Source: Methylocystis sp. Sn-Cys
GTDB taxonomy: Bacteria > Pseudomonadota > Alphaproteobacteria > Rhizobiales > Beijerinckiaceae
Direction: 5' to 3'
Length of the DNA stretch: 64,000 bases
Assembly (NCBI RefSeq): GCF_016745395.1
Contig: NZ_JAERVJ010000001.1
Coordinates: forward strand, 744,001 to 808,000
Shown here one piece after another: positions 49,102-57,078 of the stretch. The first letter of the stretch is position 1. Every line of letters begins with the position of its first letter. Under the pieces are notes generated by a model, which had not been told where the DNA came from, searched no databases, and saw only the letters and a program-made list of their open reading frames with translations. The translations under genes were made by a program, and so were the position numbers.

Positions 49102-49105
49102 CAGT

Positions 49106-49708
49106 ATGGAAATACAACTCCGTCTCGTCGCCAGCATCCGCCCCGGAATCCAGTTCCGGGAAGCGATTCGGCATGCGGAGCATGGGGAGATCGGCGTTGT
49201 GCAGGCCGGCGATATCGGCGTCGATGGGAATATCGACTTCGACCGGGTGACGCGAGTGACGGGCATCCCCAATCTCCCGAACCCTCAGCCGCTTACGGCT
49301 GGCGATGTGGTGCTGCAGTGCCGCGGGCAGGCCTATCGAGCGGCGATCGTGCCTGCGACCGACATGAAGCTGGTGGCCTCCGCAAGCCTGCTGATCCTGC
49401 ACCCGCAGCCTTCAATGCGGGCGGCCTACCTGGCTCACTTCCTGAACGATCCGAGCACGCAGGCGGAGCTTCGCAAGTTGGCCACTGGCGCGACTATCGC
49501 AAATCTGAAGCGAAGCGCTTTGGAGCAGCTCGAGGTGCTGCTGCCTTCGCTGGAGGATCAAGACAGAATCGTCGCGCTGGGCGAAACCCTGCGCCATCAG
49601 TCACGGATCGAGGCTCGGCTTGCCGAGCTTCGCCGTATCGAGCTTCGCGCGCTTCTCGAGAAGTGCGCAGAAAAAAACCGGAGGCGCGTCAACGCCTCCG
49701 GTTCATGA
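49106..49708 (+). CDS. HsdS-like specificity protein with a single target-recognition domain
   Basis: 200 residues matching one half of a type I S subunit: an N-terminal TRD-like beta region (VVQAGDIGVDGNIDF; PLTAGDVVLQCRGQAYRAA), then the conserved closing stretch (GATIANLKRSALEQLEVLLP; LEDQDRIVALGETLRHQSRI) and a helical dimerisation spacer with Arg-rich end. Normal S subunits have two such halves (about 400 aa); a complete one (hsdS) is 2 kb downstream. It may dimerise as a half-S, or be a remnant. A minus-strand terminator hairpin is embedded in its last codons. Its own promoter lies upstream. Confidence 0.7.
   Translation: MEIQLRLVASIRPGIQFREAIRHAEHGEIGVVQAGDIGVDGNIDFDRVTRVTGIPNLPNPQPLTAGDVVLQCRGQAYRAAIVPATDMKLVASASLLILHPQPSMRAAYLAHFLNDPSTQAELRKLATGATIANLKRSALEQLEVLLPSLEDQDRIVALGETLRHQSRIEARLAELRRIELRALLEKCAEKNRRRVNASGS
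49671..49701 (-). terminator. leftward intrinsic terminator inside the half-HsdS 3' end
   Basis: On the minus strand a perfect 9-bp stem (CCGGAGGCG/CGCCTCCGG, loop TTGACG) is followed by seven T. Nothing on the minus strand nearby needs it: the next leftward operon (trb) ends 7 kb away. A second hairpin with the same core, GGCGCGTCAACGCC, follows at 49712-49742. Confidence 0.65.
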
Positions 49709-49767
49709 AGCGGCCTGACGGGCGCGTCAACGCCCCCAGGCCATGGTTCTAGGACATCTAAAACAGG

Positions 49768-50076
49768 ATGAATCTACAGATGGCTATCAAGATCGGCAAC
49801 TACACGTTCGACGGCGCTTATTCTTCACACGGCTTCCTGGATGACCGCTCCGGGGTCTATGCAGTGCTCGGCGCCACCGTTGGTGGCCGCAAGGTCGTCG
49901 ACATCGGCGAGTCTGGCGCGATCCGCACGCGCCTCGCGTCGCATGATCGCGCGCCGGCCTGGGCGCGTCAGGGGCTGCCGCTGACCTATGCGGCGCTCTA
50001 CTGCGACGAGGCGAGCCGCATGCGCATCGAGCGCGAGCTGCGCGCCGCGTATAATCCGCCCTGCGGCGACCGCTAA
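49768..50076 (+). CDS. GIY-YIG-like small protein
   Basis: 102 residues. The order of motifs follows the GIY-YIG nuclease core: GVY (29-31, in place of GIY), VDIGESG (44-50, in place of YIG), then Arg53/Arg55 and His59, and a late Glu near 88-90 with Asn96 (IERELRAAYNPPCG). So the catalytic Tyr, Arg and Glu positions all seem filled, although the second motif lacks its Tyr. Most relatives I know are unnamed. The ATG at 49768 or that at 49780 (better spaced from AGGA) may be used. It lies between the half-HsdS and hsdM genes and is co-directional. Nuclease activity is inference. Confidence 0.6.
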   Translation: MNLQMAIKIGNYTFDGAYSSHGFLDDRSGVYAVLGATVGGRKVVDIGESGAIRTRLASHDRAPAWARQGLPLTYAALYCDEASRMRIERELRAAYNPPCGDR

Positions 50077-50159
50077 CAGGCTTACGGGTGAGGTGGGGAC
50101 GCTCTTGCGCCCCCACCAACCCACCAATGCATAATTGTCGCGTTTAAGAGACAAGCGTC

Positions 50160-51692
50160 ATGACTGACAAAAAAAACCAAGCAGAGAAGACCTCGATGGA
50201 CGACATCAAGCGTGTCGCCTGGGCGGCCTGCAACACCTTTCGTGGGTTGATCGACCCGGCCGAATACAAAGACTACATCCTCATCATGCTCTTCCTGAAG
50301 TTCATTTCAGATGTCTGGAAGCAGCACGAAGACGACTATCGTCGCGAGTTGAAAGGCGACGAGGTGCGCGTCAAGCGCCGCATGCAGCGCGAACGCTTCG
50401 TCATGCCCGAGGGCGCCACTTTCGACGAGCTCTACGCGGCCCGCGACGCCGACAATATCGGCGAACTTGTCGACATCGCGCTGGAGGCCATCGAAAACAC
50501 CAACAAGGCAAAGCTCGGCGGCGTCTTCCGCAATGTCAGCTTCAACTCTGAAACGAAGCTCGGGCAGACCAAGGATCGCAACCGGCGCATCAAGAACCTG
50601 CTGGAGGATTTCGCCAAGCTCGACTTGCGCCCGGGCCATGTGGTCGAGGACGAGGCCATCGGCGAAGCGTATATCTATCTCATCGAGCGCTTCGCGTCGG
50701 AGGCCGGCAAGAAGGCGGGCGAGTTCTACACGCCGCTTCAGGTGAGCCAGGTGCTGGCGAGGCTCGTGCAGCCGCAGCCGGGCGACCGCATTTGCGATCC
50801 GGCCTGCGGGTCCGGCTCTTTGCTCATCGAGACCGCCTATGAGGTCGGCAGCAAGGACTTCGCCCTGTTCGGCCAGGAGGTCAATGGCGGCACGCATGCG
50901 CTCGCCAAGCTCAATATGTTCCTGCACGCCATCGACGGCGCGCGGATCGAGTGGGGCGATACGCTCAACAATCCGCAGCTGATCGAGGACGACCATCTCA
51001 TGGCGTTCGACGTCGTGGTGGCCAATCCGCCCTTCAGCCTCGACAAATGGGGCGCCGAGAACGCGCCGAAGGACAGGTTCAAGCGCTGGACGCGCGGCAT
51101 TCCCCCAAAGAGCACGGGCGATTGGGCCTTCATCACTCATATGGTCGAGACGGCGAAACCGAAGTTCGGTCGGGTCGCCGTCGTGGTGCCGCATGGCGTG
51201 CTCTTTCGTGGCGGCGCGGAGGGGAAGATCCGGCAAAAGATGATCGAGGAGAACTTACTCGACGCCGTCATCGGCCTGCCGGCGAATCTGTTCCAGTCAA
51301 CGGCAATTCCCGTTGCCGTTCTGGTCTTCGACCGGCGACGCGAGAAGGGCGGCGCGCGCGCCAAGACGACCGATGTGCTTTTCATCGACGCGTCCCGCGA
51401 GTTCAAGCAGGCCAAGACCCAGAACATTCTGGAGGCCGCGCATACGGCGAAGATCGTCGATGCGTTCAAGGCGCGGCACGATGTCGAGAAATATGCGCGC
51501 GTGGTGTCCGCCGCTGAAATCGCCGAGAACGCCTTCAACCTGAACATTCCGCGCTACGTCGACACCTTCGAGGTCGAAGCCGAGATCGACGTGAAGGCGG
51601 TTCAGGCTGAAATCGAGCAGCTTGAAGCCGAGTTGGTCGAGGTGAAGAAGCGCATGGCGGGCTACCTCAAGGAGCTCGGCGCAGATGCATAA
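50160..51692 (+). CDS. hsdM: type I restriction-modification methyltransferase HsdM
   Basis: 510 residues, N6-adenine methyltransferase. The helical N-terminal domain (FRGLIDPAEYKDYILIMLFL) is followed by the catalytic domain: SAM motif DPACGSGSLL at 213-222 and catalytic NPPF at 289-292. It methylates the host site and joins HsdS and HsdR in the restriction complex. A weak Shine-Dalgarno (AAGAGACA) precedes the ATG. It overlaps hsdS by 8 bp. Confidence 0.95.
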   Translation: MTDKKNQAEKTSMDDIKRVAWAACNTFRGLIDPAEYKDYILIMLFLKFISDVWKQHEDDYRRELKGDEVRVKRRMQRERFVMPEGATFDELYAARDADNIGELVDIALEAIENTNKAKLGGVFRNVSFNSETKLGQTKDRNRRIKNLLEDFAKLDLRPGHVVEDEAIGEAYIYLIERFASEAGKKAGEFYTPLQVSQVLARLVQPQPGDRICDPACGSGSLLIETAYEVGSKDFALFGQEVNGGTHALAKLNMFLHAIDGARIEWGDTLNNPQLIEDDHLMAFDVVVANPPFSLDKWGAENAPKDRFKRWTRGIPPKSTGDWAFITHMVETAKPKFGRVAVVVPHGVLFRGGAEGKIRQKMIEENLLDAVIGLPANLFQSTAIPVAVLVFDRRREKGGARAKTTDVLFIDASREFKQAKTQNILEAAHTAKIVDAFKARHDVEKYARVVSAAEIAENAFNLNIPRYVDTFEVEAEIDVKAVQAEIEQLEAELVEVKKRMAGYLKELGADA

Positions 51693-52875
51693 ACACCGAT
51701 CGTTGCGACTCGAAGAACTTTGTGACTTCGTCAATGGTAACGGCTTCAAACCACAACAATGGAAAAGCCAGGGCCTACCGATTATTCGGATACAGAATCT
51801 CAACGGTTCGACCGATTTCAATTATTACGATGGCCCAGTCCGTGATAGGTGGGTCGTAGAACCGGGTGTCATTCTCTTTGCTTGGGCTGGCGTAAAGGGC
51901 GTTTCCTTTGGCCCATGCATTTGGCCCGGTCCGAAAGGCGTACTCAACCAGCACATCTTTAGAGTTGAACCTCGTGAGGAGGTCGACATCTACTGGCTTT
52001 ATGGCGCGCTAGAACTCGTCACTGCGCGGATTGAGGCGAAGGCTCACGGCTTTAAGGCGAGTTTGCTACATATTCAGCGGAGCGAGATAACAAATCAAAT
52101 CGTTGATGTGCCCAAGTTAGACGAGCAGCGGCGCATCGGATCCATCCTGCGCACGTGGGACGAAGCTATCGACAAAGCCGATCGGCTGATCGAGGCGAAG
52201 ACGGTCTTATCGAGAGAGCGCTATCGAATTTTCTTCGGTGGAGGACACGGCGCCCATAAGGGTACGGACTTAATGCCACTTTCCAAACTTTCTAGGCGTG
52301 TGCGTACAGCCGATGATGGAGGCGGCCATCCCGTTCTGACAATTTCCGGAAAGGAGGGCTTCTTACGACAAGATGAGAAGTACGGGCGCTTCATGGCTGG
52401 AAAAAGCGTTGAAAGTTACACTTTGCTGAGGCGCGGCGAATTCTCATACAATAAAGGTAACTCCAAGACTTATCCGCAAGGATGTGTATATCGTCTCGAA
52501 GATGAAAGCGGTCTTGTCCCACACGTCTACATTTCTTTCTGTCTAACGAGCAGTAAATTGGACTCGGACTATTTCGTGCATGTGTGCAGGTCGGGCTACT
52601 TAAACCGTCAGCTCAGTCGTCTCATTAATTCTGGGGTCCGCAATAACGGGCTTTTGAACATCACTGCGCAAGAGTTCTTTACCTGTAAAATCCCTGTCCC
52701 GTCGCTGAGCAAGCAGAAGACGATCGCTCGCATCTGTCATGACGCGGACCGAGAAATAGCCATCCTCAAAGAGCAACGTGGAGCCCTCGAGAAACAAAGA
52801 CGCGGCCTGATGCAAAAGCTGCTGACGGGCGAATGGACAGTCAGCGCGGCCAAATCGCGGGAGGCCGCCGAGTGA
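51685..52875 (+). CDS. hsdS: type I specificity subunit HsdS
   Basis: 396 residues with two target-recognition domains (about 5-140 and 200-340), each followed by a conserved helical spacer: LDEQRRIGSILRTWDEAIDK (about 144-165) and LSKQKTIARICHDADREIAI (about 350). It determines the DNA site read by the complex. The gene is conspicuously richer in A/T-ending codons (TTA, CTA, ATA, AAA) than hsdM and hsdR beside it, as expected if specificity genes were swapped by transfer. The 5' end overlaps hsdM by 8 bp and the 3' end overlaps hsdR by 4 bp. Confidence 0.93.
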   Translation: MHKHRSLRLEELCDFVNGNGFKPQQWKSQGLPIIRIQNLNGSTDFNYYDGPVRDRWVVEPGVILFAWAGVKGVSFGPCIWPGPKGVLNQHIFRVEPREEVDIYWLYGALELVTARIEAKAHGFKASLLHIQRSEITNQIVDVPKLDEQRRIGSILRTWDEAIDKADRLIEAKTVLSRERYRIFFGGGHGAHKGTDLMPLSKLSRRVRTADDGGGHPVLTISGKEGFLRQDEKYGRFMAGKSVESYTLLRRGEFSYNKGNSKTYPQGCVYRLEDESGLVPHVYISFCLTSSKLDSDYFVHVCRSGYLNRQLSRLINSGVRNNGLLNITAQEFFTCKIPVPSLSKQKTIARICHDADREIAILKEQRGALEKQRRGLMQKLLTGEWTVSAAKSREAAE

Positions 52876-55800
52876 GCGGCTTCCGGGACGGCGAGAAACA
52901 TTTGAGCCAGGTGCCGGCGCTTCACCTCCTTCAGGTGATGCAGCCGGGCTGGACGCTGCTGAGCAAGGCGGAGGTCGACCGCGAGCGGCGCGGCCGGCTC
53001 GGCAATGTGGTGCTCGAAGACATTCTCGCCGCGCAATTGACCGCGCTCAACCGCATCGAGCAGGACGGCCGCTTTTTCCCCTTCTCCGAAGCCAATATCC
53101 GCACGGCAATCGAAAGGCTGCGCATGCCGGAGCCGCTCGGCCTGATGACGCTCAATGAAAAGACCACCGATCTCCTGCAACTCGGCGTCTCTTTGGACCA
53201 GACTATCGACGGCGTTACCCGCGGCCGCTCCTTGCGCTATATCGATTGGGACCGGCCGGAGAAGAATGTTTTCCACGCGGTCGCCGAATTCGACGTCGAG
53301 AAGACGGGGAGCCACGAGACGCGCCGGCCGGACATCGTGCTCTTCGTCAACGGCATCCCGTTCGCGGTCATCGAATGCAAGGCGCCGGACAAGGACATTG
53401 CCGAGGGCGTCGGCCAGATCATCACCTATCAGCGCGCCGAGGAGATCTCGCATCTCTTCCGCAGCGTCCAGCTCGTCCTGACGGTGAAGCCCTCAGAGGC
53501 CAAATATGCGACTGTCGGCTCGCAGGCCAAATTCTGGGCCGTCTGGAAGGAAAAGGAATTCGACGATGCGGCGCTAGAGCGCCTCGTCAATGCGCCGCTC
53601 GATTCCCGTCAGACGATGCGCACCTTCGGCGACGGCTTCGCCGAAGAGCAGGCGCCGTTCGAGCATCGCCTGGAGGAAGGCCGCCTCGTCACCGAGCAGG
53701 ACCGCCTGATCTACGCCCTCTGCCGACCAGATCGGCTGCTCGACCTCGCCCGCCGCTTCACGCTATTCGACCTGGGCGTCAAGAAGATCGCGCGCTATCA
53801 GCAGTTTTTCGCGGTGCGAAAAATCCTGGCGCGGGTGAAGGGCGAGCGCGACGAGAATGGCGCCCGTCGCGGCGGCGTCGTCTGGCACACGCAGGGTTCG
53901 GGTAAGTCGCTGACGATGGTCATGCTGGCGAAAGCCCTCGGACTCGATCGCGAGATCGCCAACCGCCGGGTTGTGCTGGTCACCGACCGCATCGATCTCG
54001 ACGACCAGCTCACGAGAACATTCAACGCTTGCGGCATTGCCGTTGAACAGGCGAAGACGGGCAGTCACCTGCTGGAGCTGGTCGCCCGGAACAAGGCCGC
54101 CATTGTGGCGACGGTCATCAACAAATTCGAGGCGGCCGTCGCCAAGCGCGATTTTCAGGACGAGTCAACCGAGGTTTTCCTTCTCGTCGACGAGAGCCAT
54201 CGCGGCCAGTATGGCGAGATGCACACGCGCATGAAGCGCATGTTCCCGCGCGCCTGTTACGTCGGCTTCACCGGCACGCCGTTGATGACCGGCGAAAAGA
54301 AGACCGCGGCGCGGTTCGGCGGAATCATCGATACTTACGCGATTGATCAGGCTGTCGCTGACAAAGCCGTCCTGCCGTTGATCTACGAGGGCCGTCAGGT
54401 CGCGCAGGAGGTCAACAAGTCCGGCGTCGACGCATGGTTCGAACGGGTGACCCGGGGTCTGTCGGACGAGCAGCGGGCAGATTTGAAGCGCAAGTTCTCG
54501 CGTTACAGCGAGATTGCGCAGGGCGACCAGACGCTGACCGCCATCGCGTACGACATCGCTGACCATTTTACGAAGTTCTGGAAGGGCACGCGCTGGAAGG
54601 CGCAATTCGCAGTCCGGTCGCGCGACGCCGCCGTTAAATACAAAGATATCTTCGACGCGATGGGCTCCATTTCGGCCGAGGTCATCATGTCCGCGCCGGA
54701 CGATCGGTCAACCGGCGACGATCCGGCCGAGGAAGTGACGGAGCCTGTCAACCGGTTCTGGAAGACCATGATGACGAGGTATGGCGGCGAGGCCGAATAC
54801 AACCGCCAGATCGTCGAAGGCTTCACGAAGCGCGAGGAGCCGGAGCTGCTGATTGTCGTCTCGAAGCTGCTTACGGGTTTCGACGCGCCCGTCAACACCG
54901 TGCTCTACATCGACAAACCGCTGACGGGCCACAATCTGCTGCAAGCTATTGCGCGCGTGAATCGCGTCGAGGAAGACAAAGAGTATGGCTACATCGTCGA
55001 CTATGCCGGTGTGCTTGGCGAACTTGACACAGCCATGCGCCAATATTCAGCGCTTGGCGAGTTCGATCCGGAAGACATAGACGTTGGCCACGCCATCATC
55101 GATGTCGCGGCGCAGATCGCCAGGCTGCCTCAGGCGCACGCCAATCTCCTGAACCACTTCAGAGGTGTCGAAAAGACTCGCGACGAGGAGGCTTATGAAG
55201 TTTTCCTGGCTGATGAGGCCTTGCGCAAGGAATTCTACGAGCTGCTGTCGGAGTTCGCGCGGCTGCTCGCCACGGCGCTCGCTGCCTCGGAGTGGGTTAA
55301 CGACCCACGCAATGAAGCGCAGGCACGCCTATACAAGGATGATCTCCGACGGTTTCAAAAGCTCCGCACGGCGGTTCGAAAGCGCTACCGCGAAGCAATC
55401 GACTTTGCCCAATACGAAGCGCGCATCCGCAAGCTGCTGGACACCCACATCAGCGCGGACGCCGTCGAGATCATCACCGATCCGGTCAATATTTTCGATG
55501 CTCCGGCTTTCGACAAGGCTGTCGCAGAGCAGACCTCGCCCGCATCCAAAGCCGACCTGATCGCCAGCCAGACGAAGCGCACCATCACGGAGCGCATGGA
55601 GGAAGACCCGGTCTTCTACAAAAAGATTTCCGATCTGATCGCCGAGGCGATAGCCGAGCATCGCGCGAAGCGTCTCAGCGACAATGACTATCTCGCCCGG
55701 ATGCGAGACGCTGCCGAGCAGATTAGACGGCCGAAGCACGACGACGTGCCAGAGGCGATCAAATCCGACGATAACGCCGTCGCTATATTCCATTTGCTCG

Positions 55801-56072
55801 GTAATGCGCTGGGGGGCATTGCTACCGCGCAGGGCCTCAACCTGGAGCCGATTATAACCTCGGCAGCGATTGAGCTCGTCGCGATCGTCAAAAGCCTGAA
55901 GGTCGTTAATTGGGAGGAAAACCCAGACGTCCAGAACGCGATGAGGAACCGGATGGACGATTTCTTCTTTGACCAGATTTGCGGTGAGCACAAAATCGAG
56001 CTTTCGCCCGAACAGATCGATGCGATCATCGACAGCATTCTCAGGGTCGCTCGGGCTCGGATGCCGGGCTGA
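52872..56072 (+). CDS. hsdR: type I restriction endonuclease subunit HsdR
   Basis: 1066 residues; the motor and nuclease of the system. The nuclease core has Asp154 (RRPDIVLF) and Glu168-Cys-Lys170 (IECKAPDKD). The helicase has Walker A HTQGSGKSL (338-347), motif II DESHRG (440-445), and motif III GFTGTPLM. The C-terminal helical part binds HsdM. The GTG at 52872, which overlaps the hsdS stop (GTGA), is preferred; an ATG at 52833 would overlap hsdS by 43 bp and add 13 residues. Confidence 0.94.
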   Translation: MSGFRDGEKHLSQVPALHLLQVMQPGWTLLSKAEVDRERRGRLGNVVLEDILAAQLTALNRIEQDGRFFPFSEANIRTAIERLRMPEPLGLMTLNEKTTDLLQLGVSLDQTIDGVTRGRSLRYIDWDRPEKNVFHAVAEFDVEKTGSHETRRPDIVLFVNGIPFAVIECKAPDKDIAEGVGQIITYQRAEEISHLFRSVQLVLTVKPSEAKYATVGSQAKFWAVWKEKEFDDAALERLVNAPLDSRQTMRTFGDGFAEEQAPFEHRLEEGRLVTEQDRLIYALCRPDRLLDLARRFTLFDLGVKKIARYQQFFAVRKILARVKGERDENGARRGGVVWHTQGSGKSLTMVMLAKALGLDREIANRRVVLVTDRIDLDDQLTRTFNACGIAVEQAKTGSHLLELVARNKAAIVATVINKFEAAVAKRDFQDESTEVFLLVDESHRGQYGEMHTRMKRMFPRACYVGFTGTPLMTGEKKTAARFGGIIDTYAIDQAVADKAVLPLIYEGRQVAQEVNKSGVDAWFERVTRGLSDEQRADLKRKFSRYSEIAQGDQTLTAIAYDIADHFTKFWKGTRWKAQFAVRSRDAAVKYKDIFDAMGSISAEVIMSAPDDRSTGDDPAEEVTEPVNRFWKTMMTRYGGEAEYNRQIVEGFTKREEPELLIVVSKLLTGFDAPVNTVLYIDKPLTGHNLLQAIARVNRVEEDKEYGYIVDYAGVLGELDTAMRQYSALGEFDPEDIDVGHAIIDVAAQIARLPQAHANLLNHFRGVEKTRDEEAYEVFLADEALRKEFYELLSEFARLLATALAASEWVNDPRNEAQARLYKDDLRRFQKLRTAVRKRYREAIDFAQYEARIRKLLDTHISADAVEIITDPVNIFDAPAFDKAVAEQTSPASKADLIASQTKRTITERMEEDPVFYKKISDLIAEAIAEHRAKRLSDNDYLARMRDAAEQIRRPKHDDVPEAIKSDDNAVAIFHLLGNALGGIATAQGLNLEPIITSAAIELVAIVKSLKVVNWEENPDVQNAMRNRMDDFFFDQICGEHKIELSPEQIDAIIDSILRVARARMPG

Positions 56073-56075
56073 CCT

Positions 56076-56780
56076 ATGCGTGGCAGCGTCAATTACGTGG
56101 GACAGACTATCAACTATCGAGCCCGGCATTCGGCACGCAAGACGTTGGCTATCTCTGTCCATCCCGATGGCGACGTTGAGGTCGTCGCGCCTGAAGGCCT
56201 CAAACAGCAGCTTATCGAGCAGCGGCTGCTACGCCGTGCTGGTTGGGTGCTTAAGCAGCAGAGATATTTCGATCAATTCCGCCCTCGCACCCCGGAGCGG
56301 CGGTTCATTGCGGGAGAGACGCACCTCTACCTGGGTCGGCAGTACCGACTGAAGATCGAAGAGGGCGACCGCGACCGCGCACGCCTCAAAGGAGGTTTTT
56401 TTTGGATTTCGGTTTCGGGAGCCCCCACCTCCAATCGGGTGCGCGAATTGATGACCGAGTGGTACAGGGAGCATGCCCGCGCCAAGCTGACAGAGCGTTA
56501 TATGGCCGCGTCGGAACGCTACGGCCGTCAGCTTCCACGCATTCCCGCGCTGTCAGTAGCGCCGATGAAACAGCGATGGGGCAGCTATAGCGCTAACGGG
56601 CGAATTACGTTGAATGTCGACCTTATTCGCGCGCCCGTATTCTGTATCGACTATGTCGTCCTGCATGAACTCCTCCACGCGCGCTACTCTAAGCACGGAC
56701 GGGCGTTCTTCAATCTTCTCGACCAGATGATGCCCGACTGGAGAGAACGCAAGGTGAACTTGGAGCGAGTATTGGCGTAA
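56076..56780 (+). CDS. YgjP-type zinc metallopeptidase (DUF45)
   Basis: 234 residues. The zinc motif is HELLH (197-201) with a third His207 in HGRAF, and the C-terminal MPDWRERK block is that of YgjP-family proteins. It starts 3 bp after hsdR, so it is transcribed as the last gene of the restriction operon. Genes of this family often sit next to type I systems; a role such as regulating HsdR by proteolysis is a guess. N-terminal residues 1-75 carry a basic region without a known fold. Confidence 0.85.
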   Translation: MRGSVNYVGQTINYRARHSARKTLAISVHPDGDVEVVAPEGLKQQLIEQRLLRRAGWVLKQQRYFDQFRPRTPERRFIAGETHLYLGRQYRLKIEEGDRDRARLKGGFFWISVSGAPTSNRVRELMTEWYREHARAKLTERYMAASERYGRQLPRIPALSVAPMKQRWGSYSANGRITLNVDLIRAPVFCIDYVVLHELLHARYSKHGRAFFNLLDQMMPDWRERKVNLERVLA

Positions 56781-56850
56781 CGAGCGGGTTTCAATTGCAC
56801 GTCGGTTCAGAGAATCTTTGGTAGCGATTCCTTCTGGTATTGGTGAGCGC

Positions 56851-57078
56851 TTACAGCCGATTGCCAGATGATCTATATGCTTTTCTAAATCCTCGGTCGC
56901 TTGCGATGAATCGCTCTAACATCGGCGCAATGAGTTTTCCCGGGTCGATCGCCTTCCCTGAGTCGCGCGCGAGGATTTCGGCATAGACGACCAGATTGCG
57001 ATGCAGGGCCGCCGACAGTGTCACGGTGACCTTGACGGGCTTTTCATCTTCCACTGAAGAGAGCTTCAATTTGGTCAT
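56851..57078 (-). CDS. DUF2274 protein, end of trb operon
   Basis: 75 residues. The pattern TVTLSAALHRNLVVYAEIL, then LIAPMLERFIASDRGFRK is that of DUF2274 proteins, which usually close trb operons in islands. Small helical protein; function unknown, possibly DNA-binding (ribbon-helix-helix-like start). The ATG at 57078 overlaps the trbI stop by 4 bp. Confidence 0.8.
   Translation of the reverse strand: MTKLKLSSVEDEKPVKVTVTLSAALHRNLVVYAEILARDSGKAIDPGKLIAPMLERFIASDRGFRKAYRSSGNRL

Larger units (their letters stand above)
48721..49105. other. gene-free island border region
   Basis: 385 bp with no convincing gene. It contains a short direct repeat TGGTGACC AGA TGGTGACC (48767-48785) close to the tRNA, which could be integrase arm sites, a GC-rich GCGGGGC AAC GCCCCGC hairpin near 48849-48865, and near its right end the promoter and direct repeats listed separately. 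Confidence 0.5.

Noticed and set aside
49768-50076. The small protein as an antitoxin of a toxin-antitoxin pair
   Set aside because: No partner of toxin size adjoins it and the motif order fits GIY-YIG better.
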